Below are positions 6,572-13,983 of a stretch of DNA of 64,000 bases, piece by piece. A program made the position numbers and the translations under genes. The DNA lies in contig JAEYRH010000016.1 in the NCBI GenBank assembly GCA_023435705.1, forward strand, positions 248,001 to 312,000, read 5' to 3'. A model generated the notes under the pieces. The model was not told the origin of the DNA, ran no database searches, and saw only the letters and a list, made by a program, of their open reading frames with translations. The first letter of the stretch is position 1. Each line of letters starts with the position of its first letter. Origin of the DNA: Bacillota bacterium (lineage in GTDB: Bacteria; Bacillota; Clostridia; Christensenellales; UMGS416).

Positions 6572-8004
6572 CATACATGGATTTCGCTACTGGTGTCAAT
6601 CGTGCCGTATCTGTTAAGGATCGGCTGCACATGACGAGACACAAACTCCCTGGTCTGGTTGCCTGAACGGCCAGTGAAATTTTCTGCTTGCAGCAGATCC
6701 AGCAGCTCTTCGCGGTTGAAATGAAACGCTGGATCGTCTGCAATCAGGTCTATCAGGTTGTTTTGCATGCCATCTTGCTTTACCCGGCGGCCAGCCTCCA
6801 TAGAATACACACGGATCTTCTCATGCAACTCCTGACGATCCCCTCCCCTCTTCACGGACTCCATTAGAATCGTTTCTGTAGCCATGAAGGGCAGCTCATC
6901 ATGCAAGTGCCGCGCAATCACCTTCTCATAAACGACCAGGCCGTCCAGAACGTTCATATAGAGCTTGAGCAATCCGTCAGCAGCCAGGAACGCCTGCGGA
7001 ATCGTAAGCCTACGGTTGGCAGAATCGTCCAGCGTGCGCTCAAACCACTGTGTTGAGGCGGTGATGGCGGTGCTATCCACCAGGGAAAGAATGAAGCGGG
7101 ATAGCGCACACATCCTTTCGGTGCGCATCGGGTTTCGCTTATAAGCCATCGCTGAGGAACCAATTTGAGTGCTTTCAAAAGGCTCCTCAATTTCTTTCAT
7201 GCTTTGAAGCAAACGGATATCATTGGCGAATTTATAAGCGCTTTGTGCGATGGAAGACAGCATAGCGATCACACGGTTATCCAGTTTTCGAGGATAAGTT
7301 TGGCCGGTGACCGGATATGCGCATTTGAATCCCATCTTTTCCACAACGATGCGCTCAAGTTCATCGATCTTCTGCTCGTCGTTTTCAAAAAGCGTCATGA
7401 AGCTGGCCTGTGTGCCAGTGGTTCCCTTCACGCCCAGCAACTTGATTGTGTCAACTATATGCTCCAGATCAGTAAAGTCCATCAACAAATCCTGTAACCA
7501 CAATGTGGCACGTTTCCCGACTGTTGTGGGCTGAGCAGGTTGAAAATGCGTGAAGGCTAATGTGGGCATGTCGGCATACTTTTCGGCAAAGCTGGCCAAT
7601 AGCTTCATACAACCCAGCAGCTTTTTCTGTATTAACAACAATCCATCACGCATTATGATGATGTCTGTATTGTCTCCCACATAGCAGCTGGTTGCGCCTA
7701 AGTGAATGATCCCTTTTGCGGTCGGGCATTGTTCCCCAAAGCAAAGCACGTGGGCCATCACATCATGGCGGGTTTTCTTTTCAAATTCAGCTGCCTGGTT
7801 GTAGTCAATATTGGTTTCGTTTAGCTTCAATTCCTCAATTTGCTCATCAGTAATGGGAAGGCCTAGGCTCTGCTCGGCCTCGGCCAGTGCAATCCATAGC
7901 CTTCGCCAGGTCTGGAATTTTTTGTCGTCTGAAAAGTTTGCGGCCATATCGTGGCTGGCATACCGGGTAATCAACGGGTTCTCATAAATACTGTGATCGC
8001 TCAT
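6571..8004 (-). CDS. purB: Adenylosuccinate lyase
   Basis: PurB catalyses two beta-eliminations of fumarate in purine synthesis: SAICAR to AICAR, and adenylosuccinate to AMP. The 477-residue protein belongs to the fumarase/aspartase superfamily. Its signature SSAMAYKRNPMRTERM (about residue 287 onward) contains the flexible catalytic loop, and TSCYVGDNTD and TGTQASF contribute the other active-site blocks. The length is that of the longer, eukaryote-like subgroup rather than the roughly 430-residue Bacillus type. A TATAAT at 8039-8034 lies directly behind the U-run of the rny terminator and is the likely -10, so purB seems independently transcribed. Confidence 0.95.
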   Translation of the reverse strand: MSDHSIYENPLITRYASHDMAANFSDDKKFQTWRRLWIALAEAEQSLGLPITDEQIEELKLNETNIDYNQAAEFEKKTRHDVMAHVLCFGEQCPTAKGIIHLGATSCYVGDNTDIIIMRDGLLLIQKKLLGCMKLLASFAEKYADMPTLAFTHFQPAQPTTVGKRATLWLQDLLMDFTDLEHIVDTIKLLGVKGTTGTQASFMTLFENDEQKIDELERIVVEKMGFKCAYPVTGQTYPRKLDNRVIAMLSSIAQSAYKFANDIRLLQSMKEIEEPFESTQIGSSAMAYKRNPMRTERMCALSRFILSLVDSTAITASTQWFERTLDDSANRRLTIPQAFLAADGLLKLYMNVLDGLVVYEKVIARHLHDELPFMATETILMESVKRGGDRQELHEKIRVYSMEAGRRVKQDGMQNNLIDLIADDPAFHFNREELLDLLQAENFTGRSGNQTREFVSRHVQPILNRYGTIDTSSEIHV

Positions 8005-8043
8005 CTGATCCTCGCAAAGGTTTCTCTTGCATAATTATACCAT

Positions 8044-8074
8044 AAAAAAATGGGATGCGCATCAGCGCATCCCA
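8044..8074 (-). terminator. Intrinsic terminator of rny
   Basis: A perfect 10-bp stem (TGGGATGCGC / GCGCATCCCA) with a 4-base loop is followed on the minus strand by seven U residues, 15 bases after the rny stop. Confidence 0.92.
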
Positions 8075-8088
8075 CCGTGATACAACCT

Positions 8089-9639
8089 TTACTTAGCAAA
8101 CTCAATCGAACGTAGCTCGCGAATAACGTTGACTTTGATCTGGCCGGGATACTCCATTTCAGCCTCGATCTTCTTTGCGATCTCTTTGGCCATCAGGATC
8201 GTACCCTCATCGTTCACATCTTCAGGCTTGACAATGATGCGGACCTCGCGGCCAGCCTGTATCGCGAAGGAACGTTCCACTCCTGAGAAGGAGTTAGCAA
8301 TTTCCTCCAGCTTTTGCAAGCGCTTGATATAGTTCTCAAGAGACTCTCTGCGAGCACCAGGGCGGGCACCGGATATGGCGTCTGCCGCTTGCACGAGGAT
8401 GGCTTCAATCGTGGTAGGCTCGATGTCGTTGTGGTGAGCTTGGATCGCATGCACAATGTCCTTGTTTTCACGGTAGCGCTTGGCAAGGTCTGTGCCGATC
8501 TGCGTGTGTGTGCCTTCCACTTCATGGTCTATTGCCTTACCAATGTCATGAAGCAAGCCAGCTCGTTTGGCAATGCGCACATCCGCTCCGAGCTCAGAAG
8601 CCATCAGGCCGGCCAAGTGGGCAACCTCAATGGAGTGCTTGAGCACATTCTGGCCGTAGCTTGTGCGGTATTTCAAGCGGCCAAGAAGCTTATGAAGCTC
8701 CTGATGCAACCCATGCACGCCAACTTCAAACACTGCGGCGTCGCCTGCCTCACGGATGATGTTGTCCACCTCTCGCTTTGCCTTGGCGACCATTTCCTCA
8801 ATCCTGGCGGGATGAATGCGGCCATCTGTAATCAGCCGTTCCAATGTGATGCGGGCGACCTCGCGGCGCACCGGATCAAATGCGGATAGGATGACCGCCT
8901 CCGGTGTGTCGTCGATGATAAAATCGACACCTGTCGCTGTTTCCAGCGTCTTGATGTTGCGGCCCTCTCGACCAATGATACGGCCCTTCATTTCGTCGTT
9001 GGGTAGAGCTACCACGGAAACGGTGCTGTCGGCGACGTGATCTGCGGCGCATCTTTGTATTGCTAGGCCAATGATGTCGCGCGCCTTCTTTTCCGCTTCC
9101 TCTTTTGCCTGAGCCTCGATGTCACGAATCATGATCGCGGCTTCGTGGCGGGTATCGTGCTCGACCTTTTGCAACAGGATCGAGTGCGCATCCTCTTGCG
9201 AAAGACCTGAAATACGCTCCAACTCTTCCAGTTGCTTTCTGTGAAGCTCATCTGCTTTGTCCTGCACCAACTGCAGGTCATCCTTCATCTTGTTGAGCTT
9301 CTCTTCCTTGGTCTCAAGGCTGGAGATCTTTCGCTCGATCGTGTCTTCCTTTTGGGCAAGTCTTCGCTCAATGCGTTGGATCTCAGTCCTACGGTTGCGA
9401 ATATCTTTGTCGCACTCGTTCTTCAAGCGGTAAACTTCATCTTTCGCTTCCAGAATCGCTTCCTTGCGCGTCGCTTCGGCTTCAGCTTCAGTATCAGCAA
9501 GAATCTTCTTAGCGACCTCGTCCGCATTACCAATTTTGGCTTCCGCTATTCTTTTGTGGATCCGAAAACCAGCAAAAACACCTATCGCACCAAATGCCAG
9601 TATAATTACGGCAATAATGATAATCTGAATGGTATCCGT
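8089..9639 (-). CDS. rny: Ribonuclease Y, apparent ACG start
   Basis: RNase Y is the membrane-anchored endoribonuclease that starts bulk mRNA decay in many Bacillota. The frame runs unbroken from a TAG at 9660 to the stop at 8089 and has every expected part: a hydrophobic N-terminal anchor, a long coiled coil, a KH domain with GRIIGREGRNIKTLE, and an HD phosphohydrolase domain with LLHDIGKAID. No ATG, GTG or TTG precedes the coiled coil in frame. AGGAGGT (9654-9648) is 8 bases before an in-frame ACG at 9639, which would give 516 residues, close to the 520 of Bacillus. The next TTG (9426) would remove the anchor. I therefore place the start at ACG; a true ATG altered by one base is equally possible. 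Confidence 0.9.
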   Translation of the reverse strand, partial: TDTIQIIIIAVIILAFGAIGVFAGFRIHKRIAEAKIGNADEVAKKILADTEAEAEATRKEAILEAKDEVYRLKNECDKDIRNRRTEIQRIERRLAQKEDTIERKISSLETKEEKLNKMKDDLQLVQDKADELHRKQLEELERISGLSQEDAHSILLQKVEHDTRHEAAIMIRDIEAQAKEEAEKKARDIIGLAIQRCAADHVADSTVSVVALPNDEMKGRIIGREGRNIKTLETATGVDFIIDDTPEAVILSAFDPVRREVARITLERLITDGRIHPARIEEMVAKAKREVDNIIREAGDAAVFEVGVHGLHQELHKLLGRLKYRTSYGQNVLKHSIEVAHLAGLMASELGADVRIAKRAGLLHDIGKAIDHEVEGTHTQIGTDLAKRYRENKDIVHAIQAHHNDIEPTTIEAILVQAADAISGARPGARRESLENYIKRLQKLEEIANSFSGVERSFAIQAGREVRIIVKPEDVNDEGTILMAKEIAKKIEAEMEYPGQIKVNVIRELRSIEFAK

Positions 9640-9659
9640 ATTGTTACACCTCCTTTTCT

Positions 9660-9687
9660 AAAAAATAAACCGAGCTTGGCTCGGTTT
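9660..9687 (-). terminator. Terminator-like hairpin in the rny leader / after recA
   Basis: A 9-bp perfect stem (AAACCGAGC / GCTCGGTTT) with a 3-base loop is followed by ATTTTTT on the minus strand. It lies downstream of both the recA stop and a good promoter (9769-9741), and its U-run stops six bases before the rny ribosome-binding site. It can end recA transcripts and could also attenuate rny. Confidence 0.85.
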
Positions 9688-9740
9688 CAGAATGAATTCA
9701 TATTCGATGACAATGACATCACCAAATGCCTAGCATAATC

Positions 9741-9769
9741 ATTTTATATGAAGTTGTATGGTGTGTCAA
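9741..9769 (-). promoter_or_regulatory. Predicted rny promoter
   Basis: Minus strand TTGACA (9769-9764), 17 bases, TAAAAT (9746-9741), starting 22 bases beyond the recA stop. A transcript from about 9734 would carry a 95-base leader containing the hairpin at 9660-9687. Confidence 0.8.
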
Positions 9770-9791
9770 GTTTATACAGGTATTATTGTCA

Positions 9792-10799
9792 TTATTGCTC
9801 CACCGCCTGAGCCATGAGCAAAAGCTCCCGAATCTTGGATTCGATCTCTCGGCATATCTCGGGATTGGTCTCCAGGAATTGCCTTGCACTGTCCTTACCT
9901 TGCCCCACTCTGGTTTCTCCATATGAAAACCATGTGCCGCTTTTCTTCACAATGTTATTATCTACAGCCAAATCGAGGATCGTACCTTCTCGGGATACAC
10001 CTTTACCATAAAGAATATCAAACTCAGCAGTTTTAAACGGTGACGCCAACTTGTTTTTAACAACCTTGATCTTTGTGCGGTTGCCGATCATTTCATCGCC
10101 CTTTTTTAAGGTTTCGATACGGCGGACATCAAGACGGATAGAGGCGTAGAATTTCAATGCCCGGCCACCGGGTGTTGTTTCAGGATTGCCAAACATCACG
10201 CCAACTTTTTCTCGAAGCTGGTTGATAAAGACCATGATTGTATCGGACTTGCTGATCGCACCAGCCAGTTTGCGAAGCGCTTGAGCCATCAATCTAGCCT
10301 GCAAACCCACATGGGAATCACCCATTTCACCGTCAATTTCTGCGCGAGGCACCAACGCCGCAACAGAGTCTACCACGATGATGTCAATGGCGCTGCTGCG
10401 GATCAACGCGTCAGCAATCTCCAACGCCTGCTCGCCGGTGTCAGGTTGGGAGACATACAGGTCATCCACATTAACGCCCAAATTTCGTGCATATGCTGGA
10501 TCTAGTGCGTGTTCAGCGTCAATAAACGCAGCGGTGCCGCCGAGCTTCTGTGTCTCAGCGATCATATGTAAAGCCATTGTGGTTTTACCAGAGGATTCGG
10601 GGCCATAAACCTCAATAATCCTGCCCTTGGGGATGCCGCCTATTCCCAGCGCGATATCCAGAGCCAGGCAACCAGACGGCACAACTTCAATGTCAAGTGC
10701 ACCTGCATCGCCCAGCTTCATGATGGAGCCTTTTCCAAAACGCTTCTCAATCTGGCCCAGAGCCAGTTCCAACGCCTTTTGCTTTTCTGATGTCTGCAT
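9792..10799 (-). CDS. recA: Recombinase RecA
   Basis: RecA forms filaments on single-stranded DNA, drives strand exchange and triggers LexA self-cleavage. The 335-residue protein contains Walker A GPESSGKTT (about residues 66-74), the DNA-binding loop L1 region, and the FINQLREKVGVMFGNPETTPGG segment around loop L2, quoted here only by position (about 200-220). The ATG at 10799 is chosen because GGAGGGG lies 7 bases upstream; the frame extends 16 codons further without a ribosome-binding site. A LexA box with one mismatch lies upstream. The C-terminus is short and not strongly acidic. The order cinA-recA-rny is conserved in Clostridia. Confidence 0.97.
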   Translation of the reverse strand: MQTSEKQKALELALGQIEKRFGKGSIMKLGDAGALDIEVVPSGCLALDIALGIGGIPKGRIIEVYGPESSGKTTMALHMIAETQKLGGTAAFIDAEHALDPAYARNLGVNVDDLYVSQPDTGEQALEIADALIRSSAIDIIVVDSVAALVPRAEIDGEMGDSHVGLQARLMAQALRKLAGAISKSDTIMVFINQLREKVGVMFGNPETTPGGRALKFYASIRLDVRRIETLKKGDEMIGNRTKIKVVKNKLASPFKTAEFDILYGKGVSREGTILDLAVDNNIVKKSGTWFSYGETRVGQGKDSARQFLETNPEICREIESKIRELLLMAQAVEQ

Positions 10800-10844
10800 G
10801 TGTTTCCCCTCCGCACATACTATATAACAGTTTTTGTCAATATG

Positions 10845-10858
10845 CAAACATTATTTCG
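10845..10858 (-). promoter_or_regulatory. LexA operator of recA (one mismatch)
   Basis: The minus strand reads CGAAATAATGTTTG, one base from CGAAC-N4-GTTYG. It lies between the cinA stop (10867) and recA. The overlapping TTGCAT and a TATAGT 17 bases downstream may be the recA -35 and -10. Confidence 0.75.
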
Positions 10859-10866
10859 CTGTTATA

Positions 10867-12114
10867 CTATTTTTGGTCGCCTATCGCTGCCCTGCGAAGC
10901 ATATCCAAGGCATTCAGGCAGGTTACGCGCCGCACATAATCCCGTTCGCGCATGATCTGGAGCCTTCGCACCTCGGTGTGACCATCACTACGTCTGGCCA
11001 GCGCGACATAAACCAAGCCTACCGGCTTTTCCGCGCTGCCTCCCCCGGGGCCAGCAATTCCGGTGACTGCAATGGAATAATCTGCCGGGATATGCAAAAG
11101 AGCACCCTTGGCCATTTCGGCAGCAGTCTGTTCACTGACCGCGCCAAACGATTCAAGTGTCTCAGCATGTACATCAAGCAGCGCCATCTTGACCTCATTG
11201 GAATAAGCGACCACACCACCGGCCAGCATCGCCGATGAACCGGGCACATCCACCAGCATGGAAGCCAGCATTCCACCGGTGCATGACTCTGCCAAAGCTA
11301 CGGTCTTCCCACACTGCGCCAGCAGGTTCACGACTGTCTCCGCCAGCGAACCGAACTGCTCGGTATAGATATACTGCCCAACCCTCTTTTTAATTTCAGC
11401 CACCACAGGGTCAATCAGTAGTTCGGCTTCCTTCTTTGTGGATGCGGACGCAGTTACACGGAGCATAACCTCTCCTGATCCAGCATAAGGCGCAATCGTT
11501 GGGTTGCTCTGGGCCTCCATCAGATCCTTGACCCGATGCTCCAGCTCAGACTCACCAATGCCGAAAAAGCGCAGGTTCATAGAGTGGAAGCAAATATTGG
11601 ACTTGCGCTCCAACCAGGGCAGCACTTCATGCTGATACATATAAGTGAGCTCTCTGGGCGGCCCGGGCAGGATGATCACAGCTTTCCCATCCTGCTCAAC
11701 AATGCATCCCGGTGCTGTTCCACGTTCATTCTTCAGGATCGTGGAACCAGTAGGAAACCATGCCTGTTTTTCGTTGTTGGGCGTCATCTCGCGGTTGATC
11801 TTGGCAAAAAAATCCTTCAGCTTGTCCAACGATTCCTGATGGAGCTCCATACCCAGGCCCAGTGCCTCGGCGATGGTTTCCTTGGTCAGATCGTCCATCG
11901 TAGGCCCAAGGCCACCGGTTGCGATCACCAGGTCTGATCGCTGAAACGCGGCCTGAAAAGCTTCCTTGAGCCGGCCAGGGTTGTCTCCGATAGTGACTTG
12001 ACGATATAGCGTGACGCCAATTTTACTGAGCTCTTGTGACAGAAACTGGGCATCTGTATTTAGAACCTGCCCCATCAGAAGCTCTGTCCCTACGCAAAGG
12101 ATTTCGGCTACCAT
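10867..12114 (-). CDS. cinA: CinA: nicotinamide-nucleotide amidase / competence-damage protein
   Basis: This 415-residue two-domain protein has an N-terminal MoaB/MogA-like domain (VGTELLMGQVLNTD, then ATGGLGPTMDDLTKE), linked in the family to ADP-ribose pyrophosphatase activity. The C-terminal CinA domain (ALAESCTGGMLASML, VTGIAGPGGG) deamidates nicotinamide mononucleotide in pyridine-nucleotide salvage. The ATG is three bases past the pgsA stop, so cinA belongs to the ftsK-rimO-pgsA-cinA operon. The recA SOS box begins nine bases after its stop codon. Confidence 0.95.
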   Translation of the reverse strand: MVAEILCVGTELLMGQVLNTDAQFLSQELSKIGVTLYRQVTIGDNPGRLKEAFQAAFQRSDLVIATGGLGPTMDDLTKETIAEALGLGMELHQESLDKLKDFFAKINREMTPNNEKQAWFPTGSTILKNERGTAPGCIVEQDGKAVIILPGPPRELTYMYQHEVLPWLERKSNICFHSMNLRFFGIGESELEHRVKDLMEAQSNPTIAPYAGSGEVMLRVTASASTKKEAELLIDPVVAEIKKRVGQYIYTEQFGSLAETVVNLLAQCGKTVALAESCTGGMLASMLVDVPGSSAMLAGGVVAYSNEVKMALLDVHAETLESFGAVSEQTAAEMAKGALLHIPADYSIAVTGIAGPGGGSAEKPVGLVYVALARRSDGHTEVRRLQIMRERDYVRRVTCLNALDMLRRAAIGDQK

Positions 12115-12117
12115 AAT

Positions 12118-12675
12118 TTATTCCTCGGTTGAAAAGTTTTTCAGATTCACGGCCAAATAGTCCACCATGGACCATAGAGTAAAAATTATTGCTCCAACAA
12201 TAGAAAGCTGAGTCAAATAAAAGGCATTGAGGAACCCGAAAAACGGAATACCGCAATTGGATAGAAGAATCAAAATGATTGCCACATCCTGCAGCACAGT
12301 TTTGGTTTTCCCCAGCCAACTGGCCGAGATCACTTCACCTTTCTTGGCCATGACGATGCGGAACCCGCTTATCAAGATTTCTCTGGCCAAGAGAAACATG
12401 GTGATGGCTGAATGCAACATGCTCTGTTCTGTGAGGATTACCAGTGCTGCCAGCACCAACAGCTTATCGGCAATGGGATCAAACACCTTGCCAAAAGTGG
12501 TGACCTTCTTTTCCTTGCGGGCCAGGTAGCCATCCAGGATATCGGTTAGCGATGCGACTGCGAAGACCACCGCAGCGTAAAAATAGGCGTTTGGCATCGC
12601 CGTCCAATACATGAACAACAGAAATACAGGGATCAACAGCACTCGGAGCAGTGTCAGTCTGTTAGCCCAGCTCAT
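12118..12675 (-). CDS. pgsA: CDP-diacylglycerol-glycerol-3-phosphate 3-phosphatidyltransferase
   Basis: PgsA makes phosphatidylglycerol phosphate from CDP-diacylglycerol and glycerol-3-phosphate at the cytoplasmic membrane. The 185-residue protein has several hydrophobic helices and the CDP-alcohol phosphotransferase motif D-G-x2-A-R-x8-G-x3-D-x3-D, seen as LDGYLARKEKKVTTFGKVFD continuing PIAD (about residues 47-70). Its ATG overlaps the rimO stop by four bases (ATGA), which indicates translational coupling. Confidence 0.95.
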   Translation of the reverse strand: MSWANRLTLLRVLLIPVFLLFMYWTAMPNAYFYAAVVFAVASLTDILDGYLARKEKKVTTFGKVFDPIADKLLVLAALVILTEQSMLHSAITMFLLAREILISGFRIVMAKKGEVISASWLGKTKTVLQDVAIILILLSNCGIPFFGFLNAFYLTQLSIVGAIIFTLWSMVDYLAVNLKNFSTEE

Positions 12676-13979
12676 ACATTTACTCCCCGCAGATCGTATT
12701 CATTAGATTCTGTTATTTTGATATTAAACTGCTTTCCAAGCATTTCTTCACCGATGTTATCCACATAGGTTACGCCATCGATCTCAGGTGCCTGCCCTTC
12801 GGTGCGGCAAACCATGCCGCCGGTGTCGGCAATGCCATCGCAGACCACGGGCAGAACCATTCCCACCTTCATGGCCAGTAATTCCCTGGAAATGTCTTGC
12901 TGAGCCATCATAATCTCATGCCTGCGGGATTTGGAAACGCGCAAGGGCACTTTCGGCCGCATGGAGAACGCTGGTGTGCCCTCCTCGGGGCTGAACTCAA
13001 AGACACCCAGGTTGTCAAACCGGGAGTCCTTCACGAAGCCAAGCAGCTTTTGATATGCCGCCTCATCCTCACCAGGAAACCCAGTGATAAACGTAGTGCG
13101 AAGCGTAATGTCATAGTTATTGCGGATTTTCTCAATCAGTGCGCGGATTTGCGCCTCACCGGAGCGGCGGTTCATGCGCTTGAGCATGCCGTCGTCAATG
13201 TGCTGAAGCGGGATATCCAAGTAGCTGCACACCTTGGGTTCACTGCTTACAAGCTCCAGCAACTCGTCGCTCACAAGCTCCGGATAACAGTAGAGCAGCC
13301 GCAGCCTTCCGATGTCGTCAATCCTGACCAGCTTTTTCAGAAGTGACACAAGAGGCTGTCCACTGGCGTGGTCCATGCCATAACGGGTGGTGTCCTGGGC
13401 AACCAGGATGATCTCCGGCACCCCCTGCCCTGCCAGCCACTCAGCTTCGCGAAGGACATCTGTTTCCTGCCGGCTGCGGTAGGGGCCACGAATATCGGGA
13501 ATGGCGCAATAGGCGCATCGGTTGCTGCAACCCTCGGCGATCTTGAGGTAAGCATACCCCTTGGGAGTGGAAAGAACTCTTCCGCCCAGTTCAGGCATGG
13601 CTGCCTGATCGGCGCACACAAGCCTGCGCCCGCCGGTTTCTTCCAGAAGCTCAGCGATGCGTCCATAATCGTTGACGCCCACCATCATGTCCACTTCCGG
13701 CAACGCGTCAAACAGTTGATCCTGATAACGCTGCGTGAGGCAACCCGTGGCAACCAACAGGCGGCAACGTCCGTTTTTGCGAAACTCTGCCATCTCAAGC
13801 AACGTATCCACAGACTGTTGCTTGGCATCTTTGATAAACCCACAAGTGTTCACGATAATGGCGTCTGCCTGCTCCGGATCAGAAATGATCTCATGGCCGG
13901 CTTCGCGCAGCTGGTAAAGCATCGCTTCGGCGTCCACATCGTTTTTAGGGCAGCCCAACATGATCATAGAGATCTTCAT
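12672..13979 (-). CDS. rimO: Ribosomal protein S12 methylthiotransferase RimO
   Basis: RimO is a radical-SAM enzyme that adds a methylthio group to an aspartate of ribosomal protein S12. The N-terminal UPF0004 domain has three cluster cysteines (MLGCPKN, NTCGF, ATGCLTQR). The radical-SAM CxxxCxxC motif is in EGCSNRCAYCAIPDIRG, and a C-terminal TRAM-like domain closes the protein. The ATG at 13979 lies four bases after the ftsK stop and gives 435 residues; an in-frame TTG at 14003 inside ftsK is an alternative. The GPYRSR segment after the cluster motif is typical of RimO rather than MiaB. Confidence 0.94.
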   Translation of the reverse strand: MKISMIMLGCPKNDVDAEAMLYQLREAGHEIISDPEQADAIIVNTCGFIKDAKQQSVDTLLEMAEFRKNGRCRLLVATGCLTQRYQDQLFDALPEVDMMVGVNDYGRIAELLEETGGRRLVCADQAAMPELGGRVLSTPKGYAYLKIAEGCSNRCAYCAIPDIRGPYRSRQETDVLREAEWLAGQGVPEIILVAQDTTRYGMDHASGQPLVSLLKKLVRIDDIGRLRLLYCYPELVSDELLELVSSEPKVCSYLDIPLQHIDDGMLKRMNRRSGEAQIRALIEKIRNNYDITLRTTFITGFPGEDEAAYQKLLGFVKDSRFDNLGVFEFSPEEGTPAFSMRPKVPLRVSKSRRHEIMMAQQDISRELLAMKVGMVLPVVCDGIADTGGMVCRTEGQAPEIDGVTYVDNIGEEMLGKQFNIKITESNEYDLRGVNV

Positions 13980-13983
13980 AGGG

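Noticed and set aside
8089..9426. RNase Y starting at the TTG at 9426.
   Set aside because: This would remove the membrane anchor and part of the coiled coil, and no ribosome-binding site precedes it. The frame upstream codes for a clear RNase Y N-terminus.
9640..9660. A frameshift at the start of rny (GTG in AGGAGGTG, or the out-of-frame ATA).
   Set aside because: GTG there is followed at once by TAA, and the in-frame sequence from the ACG onward is a normal RNase Y N-terminus, so no shift is needed.
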